In this document: one piece after another, positions 25,958 to 34,588 of the stretch
Numbering within the stretch: the first letter of the stretch is position 1
Layout of the letters: each line of letters opens with the position of its first letter
From: Sphingomonas sp. RIT328
Lineage (GTDB): Bacteria > Pseudomonadota > Alphaproteobacteria > Sphingomonadales > Sphingomonadaceae
Direction: 5' to 3'
DNA: 64,000 nt
Assembly: GCF_000632225.1 (NCBI RefSeq)
Contig: NZ_JFYV01000034.1
Span: forward strand, 62,001-126,000
Notes under the pieces: generated by a model
The model's database searches: none
Told to the model about the DNA's origin: nothing
Seen by the model: only the letters and a program-made list of their open reading frames with translations
Made by a program: the position numbers and the translations under genes

Positions 25958-27640
25958 TTACCGCCCCTGCGCGCGCCAGCGCAGCACGGTGCGCTGGATG
26001 ATCGCCTCCTCGCCGCCGACATCGCGCCACAGCGTCGAGAACAGGGGATCGCCCGAGGCCGGCCGCTTGCCCTCTTCGAGCGCGTCGAAGCTGACCCGGA
26101 TCGGCACCGCGACGCCCTCGCCGCAGATGATGCATTCACGGTTGCGCAGCGCGGGGATCGAATCGAGGAACCCGCGCGCGCCCTCCGGCATCGCGGCGCG
26201 CACGAACGCCTGGTCGCGCTCGTTGTTGAGCCGCATCGCGATGATCGTGCCGCATTGCGACAGCACGCCCTCTTCGAGGTCGGACGGCCGCTGCGTGATC
26301 AGGCCGAGGCTGACGCCATATTTGCGCCCTTCCTTGGCGATCCGGCTGAGGATCCGCCCGACCGAGGCCCCCCGCCCCTCGCCGCGCGCATCGCTGGGGA
26401 TGTAGCGGTGCGCCTCTTCGCAGACGAGCAGGATCGGCCGCTTGGGCTCGTTGCGCGACCAGATCGCGAAGTCGAACGTCATCCGGCTGAGCACCGCCAC
26501 CACCACCGAGGTGATCTCGGACGGCACGCCCGACACGTCGATGATCGAGATCGGCTTGCCGTCGCCCGGCATGCGGAAGACGCGGGCGAGGAAGTCGCCC
26601 ATCGTATCGGCGACGAGCATGCCGGAGAACATGAAGCTGTAGCGCGGATCGGCCTTGATCTCGTCGATCTTCGCCTTGAGCCGCAGATAGGGCGAGGTAT
26701 CGCCGGCGCGGTCCATCTTGCCCATCTCGGCCGCGAGGATCGCGGTCAGGTCGCTGAGCAGATAGGGGATCGGCGCATCGACGGTGAGCTTGGCGATCTC
26801 CTGCCCCAGCCGGTTCTTGGCGCGCGCCATCAGCAGGCATTTGGCGAGGATGTCGCGATCGACCGAGCGGTCGCCGCCGGTGCCGGTGACGAAGACCTCG
26901 CAATGTTCCTCGAGGTTCATCAGCCAATAGGGCATCGCCAGATTGTTGACGTCGTAGATCGCGCCATTGCCGCGGAACGCCGCGGCATATTCGCCGTGCG
27001 GATCGATCATCACGACATGGCCCTGCGGCGCGAGCTCGCAGATGCGGTGGAGGATCAGCGCCGCCGCGGTCGACTTGCCGGTGCCGGTCGAGCCGACCAG
27101 CGCGAAATGCTTGCCGAGCATCGCGTCGACGTAGAGCGACGCATGGACCGACCGCGTCGGATAGACGGTGCCGACGCGGATATGCGGCTGGTCCGCCGCC
27201 GAATAGATCTGTTCGAGGTCGCGGGTGGTGATCGCGAACACCTCGCAGCCGGGGATCGGATAGCGGGTGACGCCGCGGCGGAAGCTGTAGAGCTTGCCGG
27301 TCAGCCGCTCCTCGTCGCCCTCGCCGAGGAAATCGATATCGGCGGCGACCCAGTCGTTGCCGGTGCCTTCGAGCACCAGGCTGCGAATATTGGCGATCAG
27401 CCACGCGCCGCCGACGCGCATCTTGATTTGGCCGCCGACCTGGCCCGCGGTGGCGACGACCGGATCGGCATCCTGCGCGATCAGTTCGAGCGCGTTACGG
27501 TCGAACAGCACGCGGCTGCCGCCGCCGGCGACCGCGAGCACGCAGCCGATCGGCATCGGCATGCCCCCCGCCGCCACCGGCGCGGCGGCGGCTAGAGGTG
27601 TCGCGCCGGCGAAAACGCCCGGCCCCGGCATGTCGGTCAT
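25958..27640 (-). CDS. HerA/DUF87-type ATP-binding protein
   Basis: 560 residues. An N-terminal HAS-barrel (CVLAVAGGGSRVLFD) is followed by the motor: Walker A GSTGTGKST (183-191), MIDPHGEYAAAFRG, Walker B ILLVCEEAHRYIP near 395, and LGLITQRPSDL with the sensor. HerA proteins are hexameric DNA translocases; in archaea they act with the NurA nuclease in end resection. No NurA gene is near. Start chosen at the ATG; a GTG one codon upstream is open. Confidence 0.85.
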   Translation of the reverse strand: MTDMPGPGVFAGATPLAAAAPVAAGGMPMPIGCVLAVAGGGSRVLFDRNALELIAQDADPVVATAGQVGGQIKMRVGGAWLIANIRSLVLEGTGNDWVAADIDFLGEGDEERLTGKLYSFRRGVTRYPIPGCEVFAITTRDLEQIYSAADQPHIRVGTVYPTRSVHASLYVDAMLGKHFALVGSTGTGKSTAAALILHRICELAPQGHVVMIDPHGEYAAAFRGNGAIYDVNNLAMPYWLMNLEEHCEVFVTGTGGDRSVDRDILAKCLLMARAKNRLGQEIAKLTVDAPIPYLLSDLTAILAAEMGKMDRAGDTSPYLRLKAKIDEIKADPRYSFMFSGMLVADTMGDFLARVFRMPGDGKPISIIDVSGVPSEITSVVVAVLSRMTFDFAIWSRNEPKRPILLVCEEAHRYIPSDARGEGRGASVGRILSRIAKEGRKYGVSLGLITQRPSDLEEGVLSQCGTIIAMRLNNERDQAFVRAAMPEGARGFLDSIPALRNRECIICGEGVAVPIRVSFDALEEGKRPASGDPLFSTLWRDVGGEEAIIQRTVLRWRAQGR

Positions 27641-27708
27641 CACGGCTGCTTCCTGCTTATTACCGGCGGATGCTAGCCGATGGCCGTTAAGATACCGTCA
27701 TCAGCGAC

Positions 27709-28467
27709 TTAGAACCGCCGTGCGATCCACCCCGCGGCGAGGCCCAGCCCGACCGACAGCGCCACTGCGGCGAGGCCGTAAAGGATCGCCTGCCGCTCCG
27801 CCGCGCGTGCGACGAAGCGTTCGAAGCCCGATTTGCGGATGTCGATCTCGCGCACCGCGGCGGCGAGCACGCGGCCGTCACGGATCAGGAAGGTCTCGGC
27901 GGTGAACCGCCCGACCGGCACGCGCGCGGGGATGGTCAGCCGCGCCCGGTACAGCACGCCGGCGCTGATCTCGACCGCATGCGGCGCCTCGAGATACAGG
28001 CCGGCGCGGCGCTTGAGGTCGACGAGGCCGCGCTGGAATCCCTGTTCGACGCCGGTCGCGGTGTTCGACCCCGGCGACAATTGCAGGCTGTCGAGCCCCA
28101 GTTCGTAGATCGCGCGGGTGCGCGCGTCGACGATCCGCCCGATCGGCCGCGACGAGGCGAGCGCGTAGAAGCTCGGCACCGAACTGTAGCGCTGATGCTC
28201 GGCATTGACCCAGATGCCGGCGACCTTCTTCTTCTCGCGCACCAGCACCGGCTGCGTCGGCCCCTTGACGACGACGACGATATCGGTCGGCGCCTCGCCC
28301 TGCGGCAGCCGCCCGCCGGGATAGAGGATCGCGCCGAACAGCAGCAGTTCGGCGCCGGTGAAGCTGTAGGCGATCTCGATATCGCGCTGCGACACGTCGG
28401 GGACGAGCACCGGCTTGGGCGCCTGTGCCATCAGCAGCGGCACGAGCAGCGGCAGCGCGCGCCTCAC
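27709..28467 (-). CDS. TIGR02186 family membrane protein
   Basis: 252 residues from a GTG that overlaps the stop of the TSUP gene (GTGA). A signal peptide-like start (ALPLLVPLLMAQAPKP) is followed by a beta-rich periplasmic region and one C-terminal membrane helix (AILYGLAAVALSVGLGLAAG). The TIGR02186 family is of unknown function and is regularly found next to TauE/SafE transporters in alphaproteobacteria, as here. It may stabilise the transporter or bind its substrate; that is inference. Confidence 0.75.
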   Translation of the reverse strand: MRRALPLLVPLLMAQAPKPVLVPDVSQRDIEIAYSFTGAELLLFGAILYPGGRLPQGEAPTDIVVVVKGPTQPVLVREKKKVAGIWVNAEHQRYSSVPSFYALASSRPIGRIVDARTRAIYELGLDSLQLSPGSNTATGVEQGFQRGLVDLKRRAGLYLEAPHAVEISAGVLYRARLTIPARVPVGRFTAETFLIRDGRVLAAAVREIDIRKSGFERFVARAAERQAILYGLAAVALSVGLGLAAGWIARRF

Positions 28468-29378
28468 GTCAGCTCGACCGTGAAGATCTCCTCGGGCCGC
28501 CAGACGAGGCCGAGCAGGATCCGCAGCCCGACGAGCAGCACCATGATCGCCAGCGCGAGGCGGAGATATTCGGGCTTCACCTTGGTGGCGAAGCGCGCGC
28601 CCAATTGCGCACCGATCACCGAGCCGATCAGCAGCAGCCCGGCGAGGACGATGTCGACCGCCTTGGTGGTCATCGCATGGACCATCGTCGCCACCGCGGT
28701 GACGAACAAGGTCTGGAACAGCGAGGTGCCGACGACGACGCTGGTCGCCATGCCGAGCAGGTAGATCATCGCCGGCACGAGGATGAAGCCGCCGCCGATG
28801 CCGAGCAGGATGGTGAGGATGCCGGTACCGAAGCCGAGCAGCAACGGCGCGAGCGGCGAGATATACAGGCCCGAGGCGTAGAATCGCGTGCGCAGCGGCA
28901 GCGCGGCGACGAGCTGATGATGGCGGCGCTTGCGCGGCTTGACCGGGCGGCGGCCGCTGGCGACACTGATCGCGCCGATCGACTCGCGCGCCATCAGCGT
29001 GCCGATCGAACCGAGCATCAGAACGTAGACGACGCCGATCACCGTATCGATCTGGCCGCTCGCCTGCAGCAGCCGGAAGATCCACGCGCCGGCGAAGCTG
29101 CCTAGGATCCCCCCGGCAACGAGCACCCCGCCCATCTTGGTATCGACGCCGCGGCGATGGAAATGCGCGATCACCCCCGACACGCTCGCGCCGGTCACCT
29201 GGCTCGCCGAGGAGGCGGCGGCGACGGTCGGCGGGATGCCGTAGATGATCAGCAGCGGCGTGGTGAGGAAACCGCCGCCGACCCCGAACATCCCCGACAG
29301 CAGGCCGACACCGCCGCCGAGCAGGATGATGACGAGCGCATTGACCGACAGATTGGCGATGGGAAGATAGACGTCCAC
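28464..29378 (-). CDS. TSUP-family (TauE/SafE) transporter
   Basis: 304 residues from a GTG at 29378; earlier in-frame starts to 29417 exist but add only charged residues. At least seven hydrophobic helices and the two diagnostic repeats: GLLSGMFGVGGGFLTTP near 25 and LTILLGIGGGFILVPAM near 195. TSUP carriers move sulfite, sulfoacetate or other organosulfur anions. A cytoplasmic loop with a basic stretch (RRPVKPRKRRHH) separates the halves. Co-transcribed with the TIGR02186 gene. The substrate is not determined by sequence. Confidence 0.88.
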   Translation of the reverse strand: MDVYLPIANLSVNALVIILLGGGVGLLSGMFGVGGGFLTTPLLIIYGIPPTVAAASSASQVTGASVSGVIAHFHRRGVDTKMGGVLVAGGILGSFAGAWIFRLLQASGQIDTVIGVVYVLMLGSIGTLMARESIGAISVASGRRPVKPRKRRHHQLVAALPLRTRFYASGLYISPLAPLLLGFGTGILTILLGIGGGFILVPAMIYLLGMATSVVVGTSLFQTLFVTAVATMVHAMTTKAVDIVLAGLLLIGSVIGAQLGARFATKVKPEYLRLALAIMVLLVGLRILLGLVWRPEEIFTVELT

Positions 29379-29479
29379 GCCGCGCTTTATAGCCGGTGCG
29401 CGGGCGCGGACCATCACAAGTTGCTTGCGGGTGACCGCCTCTGCCCGAAAGCGTGCCCGTCATCACCGGCGCCATCCGG

Positions 29480-30574
29480 TCACATGTCGTGCGCGAGGGA
29501 GAGTGCCGGTCCCGAACCCGGCCGGGCACGTCCGGCGACCCGCTGCCGCCAATCGGCGAGGAGGCGCAGCGGGCGCGGACCGCGGCCGATGGTAAGCCCG
29601 ATCGTCGGGCCGATATCGAAGCGCGAGAGGCGCGGCTGCGCACCGCCCCATGCTCCGATCCCCCCGTCGAGTGCCAGCCGGTCGATCCCGGCGAGCCGGC
29701 GGCTCGCGCGCACCGCACCGTCGGCGAACAGCCCACCGCCGCGCCGGGCGACGCCGCCCGCCTGCCCATAGGCCTCGACAGTCAGCCCATGAAATACCGG
29801 CGCTGGTCCATATCCTCCGACAACACCAAGCATCGGCCCGCTTCGACCGCCATCGAGCGCAATCCGCTCCTCGGTAAGGATATGGATCGGTGCCAGTGTG
29901 GGTTGCCAGTCGAGCCCGATCGCGGCTTCCGCGCCTCGCCCAGCGAGCGGCGTGGACAGCCTCGCCGACGCAGCGAGACGGTGTGCCTCGTCAACCCCAT
30001 AGGTGATCCGCACGCCAGCCTGCGATCCGCCCAATTGCCCTGTCGAGGCATCCGACCGATCGCCGTCGCGCAAGACGATCCAGCTACCGCCGCCCAATCG
30101 ATGAGGTCTTGCCGCCGGAAGCCGATAACCGGTGACGATGAGCGGCACCGCGTCGGTTTGTGACGGCGCCACCTCTGCGGTCGCAGCGCTCGGACGGTCT
30201 TCACCGGAAGTCACAGGAAAGCTTGGCAACGGTCCAGCTCGCCACTTTGGTCCGGGCAGACTGCCAACCTTTGCCCGACAGTACCGGACGGTGCGGCCGC
30301 GGGCCATGCGGCTCGGCGGAACGTCCTGTGTTGGCGAAGAGTCCGATGCCACCAGAACGGCCGACGCCGATGCCGTCACGTGCTGCGATCTTGGCGACGC
30401 CGGATCGCGCCCGATCAGATGCCGCTGTCCCGTCTGCCCGTGCCGGCCGACTGCCGCCGTCACCGTCGCCGTTACGGACATCGATCTGCGCATCTGCCCG
30501 GCATCGGTCAGGCGCATGGCGAGCCAAAAGGCGAGGACCACCATCAGGAAGCGCAAGGGGCGCCCCCTGGTCAA
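29480..30574 (-). CDS. Secreted protein with C-terminal region resembling NfrA C-terminus
   Basis: 364 residues if translation begins at the TTG that overlaps the stop of the glycosyltransferase (TTGA). A hydrophobic stretch (FLMVVLAFWLAMRL) suits a signal peptide. A low-complexity Ala/Ser/Arg region to about 180 follows; the last 180 residues are alternating-polarity strands with many Gly and aromatic ends (SWIVLRDGDRS, GAGVRITYG-like, ALDGGIGAWGG), the appearance of an outer-membrane barrel. E. coli NfrA, the partner of NfrB, has such a C-terminal part. The usual TPR region is not seen. The match is by position and gross features only. Confidence 0.5.
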   Translation of the reverse strand: MTRGRPLRFLMVVLAFWLAMRLTDAGQMRRSMSVTATVTAAVGRHGQTGQRHLIGRDPASPRSQHVTASASAVLVASDSSPTQDVPPSRMARGRTVRYCRAKVGSLPGPKWRAGPLPSFPVTSGEDRPSAATAEVAPSQTDAVPLIVTGYRLPAARPHRLGGGSWIVLRDGDRSDASTGQLGGSQAGVRITYGVDEAHRLAASARLSTPLAGRGAEAAIGLDWQPTLAPIHILTEERIALDGGRSGPMLGVVGGYGPAPVFHGLTVEAYGQAGGVARRGGGLFADGAVRASRRLAGIDRLALDGGIGAWGGAQPRLSRFDIGPTIGLTIGRGPRPLRLLADWRQRVAGRARPGSGPALSLAHDM

Positions 30575-31989
30575 CGCGTCGTCTCCGCGTTCGGAAAACG
30601 ATGCGCCGTCTTGTCCCAAACCGGCGCGGCACCGCGCAGCCATTGCAGATAGCGGTGCAGTGCGATCCAGGATGCGGCGAGCGCGACGGCATTGCCGATC
30701 AGAAAGCGTGGTGCTGCCCAGCACCCCTCACGCCAGCCGTAGGCGCTTGCCGTGCAGGCCATCCTTACGGCAAACCGCCAGACCAGCAGCGAAACCGTCG
30801 CCCACCACAGCCAACCGGCAAGGTGGCGGCCGCCGTCCGGTCTGGCGGTGACCCAATGGACGCCTGCCGTCACCGACATCAATAGTATCGCCGCGTAAGC
30901 GGCGGTAAGCACGATGATCGCAATCGGCGCCCGCCGGTCGCGCATCCGCATCCAGTGATCGGCTACCGCCCATGGTCTGCCCCAGCCGACGCGGTCCCAG
31001 CCGGCCAAGGCGATCCCCATCATCCACCGCGCCTTCTGTCGCGCCGCCGCCCAGAAACGATCGGGAAAATAGGCTCGCACCGCGATCAGGCTGCCGTCGG
31101 TCGGATCGCGCAGCCGGGCGAAACAGACGCCGCGGCCCGAAGCGGATACCCGCAGCCCGAGCTCATAATCTTCGGTGAGGCTCGTCGGATCGAATGGCCG
31201 CCCGCCGCACGCATCGGCGATCTCTACGACGGTTGCGCTCCTTATTGCACAGCCGGTGCCGGCGAGCGGCACCGGTGCACCGAGCAGCGCACGTATCGGC
31301 TGGTGGATGCCGTGGGCATAGGCGAATTCGTCCGCATAATGGCCGGACACCCACCAGCTGCAGCGGATTAGCGGCAGTACCGGCAATTGCACCACCGCGT
31401 GATGCGGCAGCAACGCGCGGAAGACGCGCCACTCGGCGGCGTGAACGACATCCTCGGCGTCGTGGATGATGATCGCTTCGGTCTGTCGGCCCGTCGCGGC
31501 GTCGTCACGACAAAGCGCCGACCACAGGCTGTTGAGACAATCGGCCTTGGTCGTCGGCCCCGGTCGCGGTCCGACGATGACACGAATTCGTGTATCCTGC
31601 TCGGCCGCCCGCTCCGCCGCGGCGATGGTTTCCGGATCGTTGGGATAGACGCCGACGAAAATGCGGCAAGCGGGATCGTCGAGCCTTGCCGCGGTCGTCG
31701 CGAGCATCGCACCGATGACCGCTGCTTCGTGCCAAGCGGCGACGAACACCGCCATCGTCATCGACGCCGGCTGGGGGAATGACACGTCCACCGCATGCTC
31801 CTGCGCGAAGCCTTGCTTTAGCCGCCACAGGAGGAAGCAGAGGTCGACGGCGAGATCATCGATCCCGCCGATCAGCAGACCGGTCGCCGCGAACAGCAGC
31901 ACCTCGCGCACCGCGCCATCCAGACTGGCCAACAGGAAATCCAAAGCCCCCGCCCCACGATTCCGTGGCGGAATATCCGTAACGGACAT
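30571..31989 (-). CDS. NfrB-like family 2 glycosyltransferase without MshEN domain
   Basis: 472 residues. Conserved with E. coli NfrB: FVGVYPNDPET (111-121), GPTTKADCLN (144-153), IIHDAEDVV with the DxD-type DAED at 177-180, LTEDYELGLR (271-280), and the RQKARWMMGI segment with QxxRW at 318-322, which mark processive GT2 glycan synthases. Hydrophobic helices lie at about 27-55 and 355-445. It ends at VWDKTAHRFP, exactly where E. coli NfrB goes on into the c-di-GMP-binding MshEN domain, so that regulatory part is absent. Probably makes an exported polysaccharide with the downstream gene. It was first known as a phage N4 receptor locus. Confidence 0.82.
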   Translation of the reverse strand: MSVTDIPPRNRGAGALDFLLASLDGAVREVLLFAATGLLIGGIDDLAVDLCFLLWRLKQGFAQEHAVDVSFPQPASMTMAVFVAAWHEAAVIGAMLATTAARLDDPACRIFVGVYPNDPETIAAAERAAEQDTRIRVIVGPRPGPTTKADCLNSLWSALCRDDAATGRQTEAIIIHDAEDVVHAAEWRVFRALLPHHAVVQLPVLPLIRCSWWVSGHYADEFAYAHGIHQPIRALLGAPVPLAGTGCAIRSATVVEIADACGGRPFDPTSLTEDYELGLRVSASGRGVCFARLRDPTDGSLIAVRAYFPDRFWAAARQKARWMMGIALAGWDRVGWGRPWAVADHWMRMRDRRAPIAIIVLTAAYAAILLMSVTAGVHWVTARPDGGRHLAGWLWWATVSLLVWRFAVRMACTASAYGWREGCWAAPRFLIGNAVALAASWIALHRYLQWLRGAAPVWDKTAHRFPNAETTR

Positions 31990-32115
31990 GTCTCTGGCAA
32001 GTAGGATCGGGCAACCCGCTCATCCGGCAGGCTTCAGCGAAATAGAAAGCGGCCGATCGCGTCGCCTTCTACATTGGCCCGAATCGGCAGGACGCAGGCA
32101 CTGCCGCGCGACTCA

Positions 32116-32913
32116 TCACGGCAACAGGAACGTCCCCTCGATCACCGTCACGCACGCCCCGCCCAGCACGACGCGGTCCGCCTCCAGCCGGCAGGTCAGC
32201 GCGCCGCCGCGCGCGCTCGCCTGATAGGCGGTGAAGCGGTCGGTGCCGAGCCGGTCGGCCCAATAGGGCACGATCACCGCATGCGCCGATCCCGTCACCG
32301 GGTCTTCGTCCACACCCGCGCCGGGCGCGAACATGCGGCTGACGACATCGGCGGTCTGCCCGCGCGCGGTGACGATCGCCTGATGGTCCCCCGTCGCGGC
32401 GAGCGCGCGCAGGTCGGGGCGGACTTCGCGCACCGCCGCCTCGGATTCGAGCACGATCACGCCATAGCCGCCCTCGCGCCACAGCGTCTCGACCACGCCG
32501 TCGACGCCGAGCGCCGCGACCACCTCGGGCAGAGGCTTGGGCTCGGGCTTCCACGCCGGCAGCGCCAGCGCATAGCCGACGCCGTCACGCGCGACGGTGA
32601 GCACGCCCGCCTGCCGGGTGCGGAAGCGCACCGCATCGCCGTCACCGCCCGACGACAGCACGAAATGCCCGCTCGCCAGCGTCGCATGACCGCACAGCCG
32701 CACCTCCGCGCCCGGCGTGAACCAGCGCAGCTCGAAATCCGCCGCGCCGCTCGTGTCCGGCACCAGAAAGGCGGTTTCCGACAGATTGTTCTCCGCGGCG
32801 ATGGCGAGCAGCACGTCGTCGGCGAGCCACGCGGACAGCGGCATCACCGCGGCCGGATTGCCGCCGAACGGCGTCGCCGAAAAGGCGTCGATCTGCGCAA
32901 ACGGGATTCGCAT
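32116..32913 (-). CDS. PhzF-family isomerase
   Basis: 265 residues, the full two-lobed DapF-like fold of the PhzF family. Present: the active-site glutamate (NLSETAF, E46), GGNPAAV at 17-23, RLCGHATLASGH and GVDEDPVTGSAH, the paired lobe motifs. PhzF itself isomerises dihydro-3-hydroxyanthranilate in phenazine synthesis, but there are no other phenazine genes here, so this belongs to the many PhzF-like proteins of unknown substrate. It lies 23 bases after the CDF gene, in the pdxH operon. Confidence 0.85.
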   Translation of the reverse strand: MRIPFAQIDAFSATPFGGNPAAVMPLSAWLADDVLLAIAAENNLSETAFLVPDTSGAADFELRWFTPGAEVRLCGHATLASGHFVLSSGGDGDAVRFRTRQAGVLTVARDGVGYALALPAWKPEPKPLPEVVAALGVDGVVETLWREGGYGVIVLESEAAVREVRPDLRALAATGDHQAIVTARGQTADVVSRMFAPGAGVDEDPVTGSAHAVIVPYWADRLGTDRFTAYQASARGGALTCRLEADRVVLGGACVTVIEGTFLLP

Positions 32914-32936
32914 CGCTGGGGCTTTCGGGCAGGAGG

Positions 32937-33884
32937 TCAGAGGCGCTTGCTGAACCAGTGCGGCGTCACGTCCGCCTCGACCAGCGGATTGTCGGTATCG
33001 ACATGGCCTTCGGGATCGAGATGGATCAGCACCTCGACCTTGGGGAAGGTGCTGCGCAGGGTACGTTCGACCGATTCGACGATGTCATGCGCCGCGCCGA
33101 CGGTGAGGTCGCGATCCACCTCCATATGGAATTGCGCGAAATCGTGGCTGCCCGAGCGGCGGGTGCGGAAGTCGTGGATGCCCTTGAGCCCCGGCTGGCG
33201 TGCCGCGACGTCGAGGAAGGCGGCGCGCTCGTCGTCGGGCCATTCCTTGTCCATCAGCTGGTCGATCGCGTTGGACGAGGCCTGGAAGGCGCCCCAGGCG
33301 AGCCACAGGGCGATGGCGATGCCGAGCACCGGGTCCGCCTTGTGCCAGCCGAGATACTGGTCGAGCACCAGCGCGACGATCACCGATCCGTTGAGCAGCA
33401 CGTCCGACTGGTAATGGACATTGTCCGCCATGATCGCGACCGATCCGGTCTGGCGGATGATGCGGCGCTGATACCAGAGCAGCACGATGGTCGCGCCGAT
33501 CGCGACGATCGACACGCCGATGCCGAATTCGGCGTCGGCGGTCGGGCCGTTCTCCGACAGCGCGGCGATCGCGCGCCAGGCGATGCCTGCGGCCGAGGCG
33601 GTGATCAGCGCGACCTGGAACAGCGCGGCGAGCGCCTCCGCCTTGCCGTGGCCGAAGCGATGGTCGTGGTCGGCGGGCGTCGCGGCGAGGCGCACGCCGT
33701 ACAGGGTGACGAGGCTGGCGAGCAGGTCGAGCGCGGTGTCGGCGAGACTGCCAAGCATCGCCACCGATCCGGTATGCCAGGCGGCGAAGCCCTTGAGCGC
33801 GAGCAGCGAGCAGGCCATCGCCACGCTGGCGAGCGCGGCCCGGGTGGCAAGCGGCAGCAGCTGGCGCTGTTCGTCACGGGTCAT
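32937..33884 (-). CDS. Cation diffusion facilitator transporter, FieF-like
   Basis: 315 residues with six helices and a C-terminal cytoplasmic domain (about 215-300). The transport-site ligands of FieF/YiiP are present: DTALD in TM2 (D-x3-D) and HYQSD in TM5 (H-x3-D). The loop DHDHRFGHGKAEAL after TM2 is typical. Such proton antiporters export zinc, iron or cadmium from the cytoplasm. Its ATG overlaps the end of pdxH by four bases. Confidence 0.92.
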   Translation of the reverse strand: MTRDEQRQLLPLATRAALASVAMACSLLALKGFAAWHTGSVAMLGSLADTALDLLASLVTLYGVRLAATPADHDHRFGHGKAEALAALFQVALITASAAGIAWRAIAALSENGPTADAEFGIGVSIVAIGATIVLLWYQRRIIRQTGSVAIMADNVHYQSDVLLNGSVIVALVLDQYLGWHKADPVLGIAIALWLAWGAFQASSNAIDQLMDKEWPDDERAAFLDVAARQPGLKGIHDFRTRRSGSHDFAQFHMEVDRDLTVGAAHDIVESVERTLRSTFPKVEVLIHLDPEGHVDTDNPLVEADVTPHWFSKRL

Positions 33885-34471
33885 GGAAACAACAGTCCTT
33901 CGGTCCAGCCGTCGGCGGCTCCCTCGGCGGTGCGGGTGAACAGGCGTCGTTCGTGCAGGCGGTGCGCGCGATCCTGCCAGAATTCGATCCGGTGCGGCGT
34001 GACGCGATAGCCGCCCCATTGCGGCGGACGCGGTACGTCGCTGCCGGCGAACCGCCGCTCCATCTCGGCAAAGCGCGCCTCGAAGGTCGCGCGGCTGTCG
34101 AGGGCACGCGACTGGTCGGAGGCCCAGGCGCCGAGCTGCGAATCACGGCTGCGACTGGCGAAATAGGCGTCCGATTCCGCATCGCTGACGCGGCTGACGG
34201 CTCCTTCGATGCGGATCTGCCGGCGCAGCGACTTCCAGTGGAACAGCAGCGCCGCCTTGGGCACCGCTGCGATCTCCGCCGCCTTGCGGCCTTCGCGATT
34301 GGTGTAGAAGACGAAACCGTCGCGGCCATGGCCCTTCAGCAGCACCATGCGCACCGCGGGCTGCCCTGCGGCATCGACGGTGGCGAGCGCCATCGCGTTG
34401 GAATCGTTGATCTCACTTTCGCGTGCCTCGGCGTACCAGGACTCGAACAGGGCGAAGGGGTCGTCAGCCAT
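33881..34471 (-). CDS. pdxH: Pyridoxamine/pyridoxine 5'-phosphate oxidase
   Basis: 196 residues. It oxidises PNP and PMP to pyridoxal 5'-phosphate with FMN. Seen: the MVLLKGHGRDGFVFYTNREGRK segment (FMN contact; residues 42-63), RQIRIEG in the middle and the C-terminal PxRIEFWQDRxxRLHER signature with the catalytic-site arginine and histidine. First gene of an operon with the CDF transporter and phzF-like gene. It is divergent from ku with 117 bases between. Confidence 0.96.
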   Translation of the reverse strand: MADDPFALFESWYAEARESEINDSNAMALATVDAAGQPAVRMVLLKGHGRDGFVFYTNREGRKAAEIAAVPKAALLFHWKSLRRQIRIEGAVSRVSDAESDAYFASRSRDSQLGAWASDQSRALDSRATFEARFAEMERRFAGSDVPRPPQWGGYRVTPHRIEFWQDRAHRLHERRLFTRTAEGAADGWTEGLLFP

Positions 34472-34588
34472 TCCCGGCTCTTAGCGCATGTTGGCCGATC
34501 GCGGAACCGGGCGCCGGGGACTTGCCCGCCGCGGAACGACTCCGCCGCCCGCGAATTGAATCGCTCCCGCAATAATAAGGCCTCGCTC

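Noticed and set aside
32116..32913. Phenazine biosynthesis
   Set aside because: Only a phzF-like gene is present; no phzA-G cluster. The family is broad.
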